A stretch of 7,851 bases of DNA from Stramentimicrobium sp964525625 (lineage in GTDB: Bacteria > Atribacterota > Phoenicimicrobiia > Phoenicimicrobiales > Stramentimicrobiaceae): positions 1 to 7,851 of the forward strand of contig CAZGKY010000105.1 of NCBI GenBank assembly GCA_964525625.1, in the 5' to 3' direction. This document shows, in pieces, positions 1-5,676 of the stretch. The first letter of the stretch is position 1; every line of letters starts with the position of its first letter. The translations under genes were made by a program, and so were the position numbers. Under the pieces are notes generated by a model. That model did no database searches. It was given only the letters and a program-made list of their open reading frames with translations, and was not told where the DNA came from.

Positions 1-231
1 TTGCCAATAGACAAAAAAATTACATGACGTTACTAATTTTACTTTAATTTTAAATTTTATTATTTATTATTTTTTTATTGTTCTATTTTTCCAATTAGCA
101 AGCAGGGTCTAAGTAAATAAAAAATTATTTTTCAGTGCTTAGGATCATCTCGGGTAACATTATAATACTGTCGGCAAAAAAATTGGTTTAGAAAATAAAT
201 AGTGTCACATTTATAGGTAATCAAGGAATGT
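1..231. other. AT-rich non-coding flank, no gene found
   Basis: This stretch lies downstream of the last gene of the rubredoxin-fprA unit. It is dominated by A and T runs, and every reading frame on both strands is broken within a few codons of any start. I see no tRNA cloverleaf and no GC-rich hairpin followed by a T run, so no intrinsic terminator can be assigned to the operon that ends at 232. The weak A/T-only fold around 114-134 is not convincing. A perfect TATAAT occurs on both strands at 159-166, because ATTATAAT is self-complementary, but neither strand has a good -35 box at the usual distance. It could belong to a promoter for a gene beyond the left edge; I would not assert it. Confidence 0.5.
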
Positions 232-750
232 TTAAATTTCTCCACGTACTTTAAAAAAAGTAATAGCCATATTTTCTATCATCCTGGTTATCTCATTTCT
301 AATAATCTGTTTGATCTCTTTCGCATTACAAAAACCTAATACCTCATCTCTCCAAAGTTCATAGTTCTTATAGGTACCAGCTCTGCATTCCAGGTAATAG
401 GCTACTGGAAAATCTTCTCCTATTACCCAAACCCTGAACCATATACTGCCCACTTTTCTGGCTTTTTCCTCTTCTTGATACAGATAGGCCTCCTCAGCAG
501 GTATCTCTTGATACGGAATGCTAGCAAAATTATTTTTAAACTTAAGCCGGGCATAATCTGAAAGCTCTTCACTGCTTAAACCAATCAAGAAGGCTTGTTC
601 TCCCTGAACTTTAACATATATATAGCCAAATTTTTCTACATCCTTAAAATCACGGTATAATATATCATCAAGTGATTCCTGGGCATGTATGATACTGGTA
701 GGGATAAAAAGAAGTATTAAGATTAACCACACAACAAATCTTCTGTCCAT
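232..750 (-). CDS. Exported protein of unknown function (172 aa)
   Basis: I do not recognise this protein. Residues 1-23 look like a Sec signal peptide: a charged start (MDRR), a hydrophobic core (FVVWLILILLF) and a likely cleavage site after IHA, before QES. The mature part would be about 149 residues and act outside the cytoplasm. It mixes beta-like stretches (YIYVKVQG near 44; SIWFRVWVIG near 102; VAYYLECRAG near 116) with an amphipathic helical C-terminus (about 145-166). The order 'G-L-S-x-E-E-L' near 58, a central strand pair, a Trp-containing segment (W133), then 'LGF' and a final helix vaguely recalls small secreted bacterial proteins of unknown role; this is an impression, not an assignment. 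Only one Cys pair remains (C122, C141), which could form a disulfide. The ATG is preceded by a good ribosome-binding site (GAGGTGA, 758-764, 7 bases upstream). It begins 31 bases after the fprA stop, so it is probably co-transcribed with fprA. Confidence 0.8.
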   Translation of the reverse strand: MDRRFVVWLILILLFIPTSIIHAQESLDDILYRDFKDVEKFGYIYVKVQGEQAFLIGLSSEELSDYARLKFKNNFASIPYQEIPAEEAYLYQEEEKARKVGSIWFRVWVIGEDFPVAYYLECRAGTYKNYELWRDEVLGFCNAKEIKQIIRNEITRMIENMAITFFKVRGEI

Positions 751-781
751 TATTCACTCACCTCAACTCTTATTATCTTTT

Positions 782-1960
782 CTACAGTATTGTTTGATGT
801 TTGAGTATAATTTGCTTAGCTAATTCATCCAATTTTTGAAAATCCTCCTTTCTGGGATAGCCTTTACAAATAACTGTTGGTAATAAATCTAACTTTAAAT
901 TGCTTATTATCTGTAATACATCCTGTTCCATTTTGCTTCCCCAACCATAGGAGCCAATAATTCCTGCAAACCTTGTTTTTGGCTTTAAAACATGACAGAG
1001 ATAAGCCGCATAGATTATCTGGGGGTGAGGACCTGTTATGACAGTAGGAGAGGCTAATATAAGAGTCGCTGCTTCAACTAAGGACATAGCCAGCTCACCG
1101 ATATCAGTATTAGTCAAACGATAGGGAGTTACCTTAATACCTCCTTTTATTAACCTTTCTACTAAATAATTCACCATTGCTTCAGTACTACCATGCATAG
1201 AAACCCAAGGGATAACTACTTCATTCTTTACTGAATCTGAAACCCATTCCTGATAATGTTTCATGATAAAGTCAGGATTTTCATAAATCGGACCATGGCT
1301 TGGGGCAATAAGATCAATATTTAATTCTCTTAATATCTGGAGATGTTTCTCAATATACTGGCGGAAAGGCATCATAATTTCAGCATAGTATCGTTTAGCT
1401 GCTAAATAGATATTACTATTAGCTGAAGCCCATATTTCACTACTAGCAAGGTGTGAACCAAATAAATCACAGGTAAATAGAACCCTCTCTTTGGGAAGGT
1501 AAGTTAAAAATGTTTCTGGCCAATGCACCCAGGGTGCAAAAATAAACTGCATTTCCTGGGTACCAAATTTAAAAATCTCTTTATCCTTTATTTCCAGGAA
1601 ATCATCCGAAGTTAAATGTAATTCATCAATCAATAATTCCCGACAACGGGCATTGGTAATTATCTTGCAACCGGGAAACCTTACTAACACCTCCTTGAGG
1701 CAACCAGCATGATCCTGTTCTGCATGCTGGGCAATGACATAGCTAACTTTTTCTACTTGTGACTCCTTGATGTTCCGAAAAAGCTCCTCACCCTTGGAAG
1801 GATCTACAGTATCAATGAGTAAGGCTTCCATGTTATTTTTTATTAGATAAGAATTATAGCTAGTTCCCTCAGGTAAGGGAATAATTTCATCAAATAGTCT
1901 TCTATCCCAATCCTGGGTTCCAATAAAATAGATATCTTCTGAAATTTTTTTAACGACCAA
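782..1960 (-). CDS. fprA: A-type flavoprotein / flavodiiron protein, O2 or NO reductase
   Basis: This is a cytoplasmic flavodiiron protein (392 aa, normal for class A) that reduces O2 to water, and in some members NO to N2O, using electrons delivered by rubredoxin. Residues 1 to about 245 form a metallo-beta-lactamase-like domain with a complete diiron site: H79, E81, D83 and H84 in HAEQDHAG, then H146 (HWPET), D165 (TCDLFGSH) and H222 (SHGP). From about 248 to the end is a flavodoxin-like FMN domain, with the phosphate loop near SMHGSTEAM (254-262) and further loops at ASPTVITG (303-310) and GSYGWG (336-341). There is no fused rubredoxin or flavin reductase domain, which matches the separate rubredoxin gene just upstream. 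The start is TTG; it lies 2 bases past the rubredoxin stop and 7 bases after an AGGAGG core. Family assignment is secure; whether O2 or NO is the main substrate cannot be read from the sequence. Confidence 0.96.
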   Translation of the reverse strand: MVVKKISEDIYFIGTQDWDRRLFDEIIPLPEGTSYNSYLIKNNMEALLIDTVDPSKGEELFRNIKESQVEKVSYVIAQHAEQDHAGCLKEVLVRFPGCKIITNARCRELLIDELHLTSDDFLEIKDKEIFKFGTQEMQFIFAPWVHWPETFLTYLPKERVLFTCDLFGSHLASSEIWASANSNIYLAAKRYYAEIMMPFRQYIEKHLQILRELNIDLIAPSHGPIYENPDFIMKHYQEWVSDSVKNEVVIPWVSMHGSTEAMVNYLVERLIKGGIKVTPYRLTNTDIGELAMSLVEAATLILASPTVITGPHPQIIYAAYLCHVLKPKTRFAGIIGSYGWGSKMEQDVLQIISNLKLDLLPTVICKGYPRKEDFQKLDELAKQIILKHQTIL

Positions 1961-1962
1961 AA

Positions 1963-2124
1963 TTACTCCTCCTTTTCGAATTCATCTTTACTAGCACCAC
2001 ATAAAGGACAAACCCAATCCTCAGGTAAATCTTCAAAAGAGGTTCCAGGTTCAATATCAGATTCAGGGTCTCCTTTTTCAGGATCATAAATATACCCACA
2101 AACTGTACATCTGTAGCGATCCAT
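1963..2124 (-). CDS. rd: Rubredoxin
   Basis: This 53-residue gene encodes a small cytoplasmic electron carrier with one iron held by four cysteines. The two knuckles are intact: C6-T-V-C9-G-Y near the start and C39-P-L-C42-G near the end. The family's aromatic and acidic core is present (Y4, Y11, Y13, D14-P15, G18-D19, G27-T28-S29-F30, L33-P34, D36-W37). Length is typical of free-standing rubredoxins (about 52-54 aa). The ATG has a near-perfect ribosome-binding site, AAGGAGGT at 2131-2138, six bases upstream. It is the first gene of a unit with fprA, and rubredoxin is the known electron donor to class A flavodiiron proteins, so the pair very likely acts together in oxygen (or NO) detoxification. 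The end of this gene also carries the ribosome-binding site for fprA. Confidence 0.97.
   Translation of the reverse strand: MDRYRCTVCGYIYDPEKGDPESDIEPGTSFEDLPEDWVCPLCGASKDEFEKEE
1966..1974 (-). promoter_or_regulatory. Ribosome-binding site for fprA, inside the end of the rubredoxin gene
   Basis: On the minus strand the last sense codons of rubredoxin (Lys-Glu-Glu) spell AAGGAGGAG, a strong Shine-Dalgarno sequence. Its AGGAGG core ends 7 bases before the TTG start of fprA at 1960. This supports the TTG start and implies translational coupling, with ribosomes finishing rubredoxin next to the fprA start. Confidence 0.85.
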
Positions 2125-2284
2125 TAGTACACCTCCTTCCCTTTTTGTTTATTATCATCCAATTAATATGGCATACACTGTATAATTTATAACATATTGT
2201 GTATAGGATAATACACAAATATTTTTATTAATTCAGAAAAGAATTGTTCTGATCAGTGAAATTTGTTTATTTTAAAACTCTGTC
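2125..2284 (-). promoter_or_regulatory. Leader and probable promoter region of the rubredoxin-fprA unit
   Basis: These 160 bases separate gatB from rubredoxin and are the longest internal gap in the window. No clear intrinsic terminator for gatB is visible: a six-base stem (TCAGAA/TTCTGA, about 2234-2253) lacks a following T run. On the minus strand, A/T-rich hexamers resembling a -10 box are present (TATAAA at 2186-2191, TATACA at 2179-2184), but I find no -35 box with good match and spacing. Two dyads (2197-2218 and 2173-2183) overlap the region where a promoter would sit. The strong rubredoxin ribosome-binding site is at 2131-2138. A separate, regulated promoter here is an inference from gap length and dyads. 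Confidence 0.5.
2197..2218. promoter_or_regulatory. Perfect inverted repeat, candidate operator
   Basis: Two 8-base arms, TTGTGTAT and ATACACAA, are exact reverse complements separated by 6 bases. A second, shorter perfect dyad, ATACA-C-TGTAT, lies at 2173-2183, and both contain GTGTA/TACAC or TGTAT/ATACA half-sites. The size and symmetry suit a dimeric helix-turn-helix repressor or activator of the rubredoxin-fprA unit. The sequence does not clearly match a Fur/PerR-type box or another operator I know. In a sequence this AT-rich some dyads arise by chance, so the functional call is inference. Confidence 0.4.
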
Positions 2285-3748
2285 TTAACTATTTTCAGAA
2301 ATTTTTTTTATTCTTTCCTTAAGCAGATTGAGAACCAAATCTGGTTGTGCTCTGCCCTTGGTATATTTCATAACTTGTCCTACTAAAAAATGAATAGCTT
2401 TATCTTTTCCAGAACAATAATCCTCTACAGTAGGCCAATAATCTTTAATAATATGTTCAATTATATCATCAATTTCTTGTTTATTGCTAATTTGAGTAAT
2501 GCCACTTTTTTCTACTAAATCAGTGGCGCTTTGTCCTGTTCTAAACATCTGTTCCAAGATGCTTTTGGCTATTTTATTGCTGATAATCTTTCTATCTATC
2601 AGTAGTAATAACTCAACTAATCTGGAAGCAGTAACAGGACATTTCTTTATATCAATATCACCTTCAGAAAGAAGGTGCAGTAATTCTCCCAGAATCCAGT
2701 TAGCTATTTTTTTGTAATCAGGGTATATTTGGGTAGCCTGTTCGAAATAATCACCTAAGGACTTTACTTCTACCAAACGGCGGGCATCATACTCAGAAAG
2801 CTTAAAATTGGTAATAAATCTTTCTTTTTTCTGTTCTGGTAATTCAGGAAAATTTTTCTTTGTTTCTGCAATCCAGTTTTGGTTAATAACCAAGGGTAGT
2901 AAATCGGGTTCAGGGAAATATCTATAATCCTGAGCCTCTTCTTTACTCCGCATAGCTGAAGTTTTGCCAGCTACTTCATCCCAGCGCCTGGTTTCCTGTA
3001 CTACTATCTCTCCTTGTTCGATCAATCTTCTTTGTCGCTTAATTTCATAATCCAGTGCCAGCCTGATGGCTCGGAAAGAATTCATATTTTTTACTTCAGT
3101 CTTGGTTCCTAATCTTCCTTTTCCCCTTTCTCGAATAGAAATATTAGCATCACAACGTAGAGACCCTTTTTCTAAATTACCATCACACACATCCAGGTAC
3201 TGTACCATATTTCTCAATTTCTGAAGAAAAATAACTGCCTCCTCTGAAGAGCAGATATCAGGCTCAGTTACTATTTCTAATAATGGAATGCCGGAACGAT
3301 TATAATCAACCAGCGAATAAACAATCTTACCTTCTTTCTCCCAATGGACTAGCTTACCAGCATCCTCCTCCAGATGTACTCTGTTAATTCTAATCTTTCT
3401 ACTTTCTGAACTATTTTCTTCTTTTAACATTAAAAAACCATTTACTGCCAATGGTTGATTATACTGAGAAATTTGATAAGCTTTTGGTAAATCAGGATAA
3501 AAATAATTCTTTCTATGAAAGATATTAGTATTGTTGATATGACAATTTAAGGCAATAGCAGCCCTTAAAGCTAATTCCACTGCTTTTTTATTCAGCACCG
3601 GAAGGCTTCCTGGTAATCCAAGACATACTGGACAGGTGTGGGAATTAGGTTTTTGATCAATATATTCTGTACTACAATGACAAAACATTTTGGTTCTGGT
3701 CAATAACTGTAAATGTATTTCTAAGCCAATTACAATATCACCTGGCAT
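2285..3748 (-). CDS. gatB: Aspartyl/glutamyl-tRNA amidotransferase subunit B
   Basis: GatB is the tRNA-binding and phosphorylating subunit of GatCAB. It activates the side-chain carboxylate of Glu-tRNA(Gln) or Asp-tRNA(Asn) with ATP, and the ammonia released by GatA completes the amide. With the ATG start the protein has 487 residues, normal for the family. The family opening VIGLEIH puts E10 and H12 exactly where they lie in the well-studied Staphylococcus aureus GatB. Zinc-type cysteines are present (C23, C25, C39, C42), followed by KNYFYPDLPKAYQISQ (80-95), HLEEDAGK (125-132), LRCDANIS (197-204), KTEVKNMNSFRA (216-227) and DYRYFPEPD (274-282). The C-terminal tail, from about 340, is the YqeY-like tRNA-binding region ending with FLVGQVMKYTKGRA (454-467). 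A TTG four codons upstream (3760) is in frame, but the GGAG at 3755-3758 sits 6 bases before the ATG, favouring the ATG. It is the last gene of the ligA-gatCAB run. Confidence 0.96.
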   Translation of the reverse strand: MPGDIVIGLEIHLQLLTRTKMFCHCSTEYIDQKPNSHTCPVCLGLPGSLPVLNKKAVELALRAAIALNCHINNTNIFHRKNYFYPDLPKAYQISQYNQPLAVNGFLMLKEENSSESRKIRINRVHLEEDAGKLVHWEKEGKIVYSLVDYNRSGIPLLEIVTEPDICSSEEAVIFLQKLRNMVQYLDVCDGNLEKGSLRCDANISIRERGKGRLGTKTEVKNMNSFRAIRLALDYEIKRQRRLIEQGEIVVQETRRWDEVAGKTSAMRSKEEAQDYRYFPEPDLLPLVINQNWIAETKKNFPELPEQKKERFITNFKLSEYDARRLVEVKSLGDYFEQATQIYPDYKKIANWILGELLHLLSEGDIDIKKCPVTASRLVELLLLIDRKIISNKIAKSILEQMFRTGQSATDLVEKSGITQISNKQEIDDIIEHIIKDYWPTVEDYCSGKDKAIHFLVGQVMKYTKGRAQPDLVLNLLKERIKKISENS

Positions 3749-3754
3749 GATAAA

Positions 3755-3758
3755 CTCC
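3755..3758 (-). promoter_or_regulatory. Ribosome-binding site that decides the gatB start
   Basis: GGAG on the minus strand lies 6 bases before the ATG at 3748. The alternative TTG at 3760 overlaps this site and has only an A-rich stretch upstream of it. The ATG start also aligns the N-terminus with known GatB proteins, so the ATG is preferred. Confidence 0.7.
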
Positions 3759-3810
3759 AATCTTTTTTATTTATATCCATAAATAAAATACTAAAAATAT
3801 ATGCTTATTG

Positions 3811-5301
3811 CTACAGACTTTGATCCTTTAAAAATGATAAGTTCGGTTTTTTTGCTTTAATTTCCTTCCATTCTTGTTCTAAATTATAAGCAACTCTTAA
3901 TATTTTCTCTTCTTCAAAAGAACGTCCGATAATTTGAAGTCCGATCGGTAAATTTTCCCTGTTAGTAAAACCACAATTTATAGATAGACCTGGCAAACCA
4001 GCTAAATTTACGGGCAAGGTATAAACATCAGTTAAAAACATAGTAATGGGATCAGCTATCCTCTCTCCTACTTTAAAGGGAGGCACGGGAGAAGTGGGAC
4101 AAATCAATAGATCGTATTTTTGAAAGACATTATCAAAATCTCTCTTAATGAGTGTCCTTACCTTCTGTGCTTTCAAATAGTAAGCATCATAATACCCAGA
4201 ACTTAAAGCATAGGTCCCTAACATAATTCTTCGAATTACTTCTGCTCCTAAGCCTTGGCTTCTGGTCTTTAAATACATATCTTCCAGGTCACCACTATCC
4301 TCTATTCTCAAACCATACTGAACTCCATCAAATTTTGCCAAGTTAGAGCTTGCTTCAGCCATGGCAATCAAATAATACGCTGGTAAAGCATATTCTATAT
4401 TAGGTAATGAAGTCTCTTCTACTTTGCCTCCCAGCTGGCAAAGCTTATCAATACACTTCATGACCTTCTCTTTTACCTCACTATGTAAACCCTGACTGAA
4501 GAATTCCCGGGGTAGACCAAATTTTAAATCATTTATTCCTTCTCGACAAGATGATAGAAAATCAGGTACTGAAACATTAACTGAGGTTGAATCAAGAGAG
4601 TCATAACCACAAATAATATTCATCAATACAGCAACATCTTTAACTCCTTTACCTAATATTCCAACTTGGTCCAGTGAAGAGGCATAGGCAATGACTCCAA
4701 AACGGGATATCCTTCCATAGGTTGGCTTAATGCCTACAACACCACAAAAAGAGGCTGGTAATCTAACAGAACCTCCAGTATCAGTACCTAAAGCAATTAA
4801 AGTCTCATCTGCAGCAACTGCTGCTGCTGAACCACCGCTAGACCCACCAGGTACACGAGTTATATCCCAGGGATTAAGAGTAACCTGATAAGCAGAGCTT
4901 TCATTAGAAGAGCCCATAGCGAATTCATCAAGATTGGTCTTACCTATGATTATTCCACCCGCTTCCTTTATCCTTTTAACCACAGTAGCATCATAAGGAG
5001 GAATAAATCCTTTTAATATCTTAGAGGCACAGGTGGTTTCAATTCCTTTGGTACAAATAATATCCTTTACTGCTATAGGAAGGCCAGCTAAAGGTGGTAT
5101 ATCCTTATTATTTTTTATTGTCTTATCAAGCTTCTTTGCTTCTTTTAGTGCTTCTTCTCTATTTATATATAAATAAGATTTTAGTACCTCATCAACTCGA
5201 TCAATATGCTTAATAGTATCTTTTATTACCTGTTCCACTGTAATCTCTCTTTTTCTGATCATCTCCAGATAATCAATAACTGTTAGCTCATTTAATGACA
5301 A
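3811..5301 (-). CDS. gatA: Aspartyl/glutamyl-tRNA amidotransferase subunit A
   Basis: GatA is the glutaminase subunit of GatCAB. It hydrolyses glutamine and feeds ammonia through a tunnel to GatB for conversion of mischarged Glu-tRNA(Gln) or Asp-tRNA(Asn). The 496-residue protein is a full-length amidase-signature enzyme. The Ser-cisSer-Lys triad is visible as K79 (AVKD), S154 (PGGSSGGSAAA, the glycine/serine-rich signature) and S178 (TDTGGSVR), at the same positions as in Staphylococcus aureus GatA. Other family landmarks are GKTNLDEFAMGSSNESSAY (120-138), GIKPTYGRISRFG (190-202), SLDQVG (209-214) and the C-terminal LAGLPGLSINCG region. The start is TTG, supported by AGGAGGT 5 bases upstream; the next in-frame Met is residue 14 and would cut into the N-terminal helix. 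It sits 55 bases after gatC and about 62 before gatB, in the usual C-A-B order. Confidence 0.97.
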   Translation of the reverse strand: MSLNELTVIDYLEMIRKREITVEQVIKDTIKHIDRVDEVLKSYLYINREEALKEAKKLDKTIKNNKDIPPLAGLPIAVKDIICTKGIETTCASKILKGFIPPYDATVVKRIKEAGGIIIGKTNLDEFAMGSSNESSAYQVTLNPWDITRVPGGSSGGSAAAVAADETLIALGTDTGGSVRLPASFCGVVGIKPTYGRISRFGVIAYASSLDQVGILGKGVKDVAVLMNIICGYDSLDSTSVNVSVPDFLSSCREGINDLKFGLPREFFSQGLHSEVKEKVMKCIDKLCQLGGKVEETSLPNIEYALPAYYLIAMAEASSNLAKFDGVQYGLRIEDSGDLEDMYLKTRSQGLGAEVIRRIMLGTYALSSGYYDAYYLKAQKVRTLIKRDFDNVFQKYDLLICPTSPVPPFKVGERIADPITMFLTDVYTLPVNLAGLPGLSINCGFTNRENLPIGLQIIGRSFEEEKILRVAYNLEQEWKEIKAKKPNLSFLKDQSL

Positions 5302-5306
5302 ATTTT

Positions 5307-5313
5307 ACCTCCT
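5307..5313 (-). promoter_or_regulatory. Ribosome-binding site supporting the TTG start of gatA
   Basis: AGGAGGT on the minus strand ends 5 bases before the TTG at 5301. No in-frame ATG lies nearby upstream, and the N-terminal sequence from the TTG matches GatA proteins in length, so the weak start codon is compensated by a strong binding site. Confidence 0.75.
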
Positions 5314-5356
5314 CTTATTTCCCATAATAAATCTAGAAATCTTTGTTTGAAAGCTA

Positions 5357-5650
5357 TTACAGAATTCTGGGAACCCGAAAATAACCATTTTCTTGGTATC
5401 TGGTCATTCCCAGAACGGTATCCTGAGGCAAGGAAGGCTGAACAATATCTTCATGAAAGTGTTCTGAAGAAGCGACAAGATGCCAGGTTGGTGGTATCTG
5501 TTCTGTATCCAATTCCTTTAATTTGGCAAAAAAAGACAGTATGTCATTTAATTGTTGGGAAAATATCTCTTTTTGTTCTTCACTTAATTCAAGTTTGGCT
5601 AACTTAGCTACATATTCTACATCTTTCTTAGTAATGATTTTTTCAGACAT
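5357..5650 (-). CDS. gatC: Aspartyl/glutamyl-tRNA amidotransferase subunit C
   Basis: GatC is the small stabilising subunit that wraps around the GatA-GatB interface of the amidotransferase. At 97 residues it has the usual length. Its typical pattern is complete: VEYVAKLAKLELSEEQ (11-26), the helix QLNDILSFFAKLKELDTE (33-50), the linker QIPPTWHLV (51-59), then EDIVQPSLPQ (67-76) and the C-terminal ENGYFRVPRIL (87-97), which packs against GatA. The ATG has AAGGAGG at 5664-5670, with a rather long 13-base spacer; no better in-frame start lies closer. It begins 26 bases after the ligA stop, consistent with co-transcription. A plus-strand open frame overlapping the same region is only the shadow of this gene. 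Confidence 0.96.
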   Translation of the reverse strand: MSEKIITKKDVEYVAKLAKLELSEEQKEIFSQQLNDILSFFAKLKELDTEQIPPTWHLVASSEHFHEDIVQPSLPQDTVLGMTRYQENGYFRVPRIL

Positions 5651-5676
5651 AAATTGTTTAAGGCCTCCTTTTCATT

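Noticed and set aside
159..166. Perfect TATAAT in the left flank as a promoter
   Set aside because: The motif is self-complementary and expected by chance in such AT-rich DNA; no acceptable -35 box lies 16-18 bases away on either strand, and no gene follows within the window.
2234..2253. Possible intrinsic terminator after gatB
   Set aside because: The stem is only six mostly A/T pairs with an 8-base loop, and the following minus-strand sequence is A-rich rather than a T run.
2499..2717. Plus-strand open frame of 72 codons
   Set aside because: It is antisense to the conserved C-terminal tail of gatB and has no independent support.
5347..5607. Plus-strand open frame of 86 codons
   Set aside because: It lies almost wholly opposite gatC, whose protein matches the family along its full length; no ribosome-binding site or recognisable domain is seen on the plus strand.
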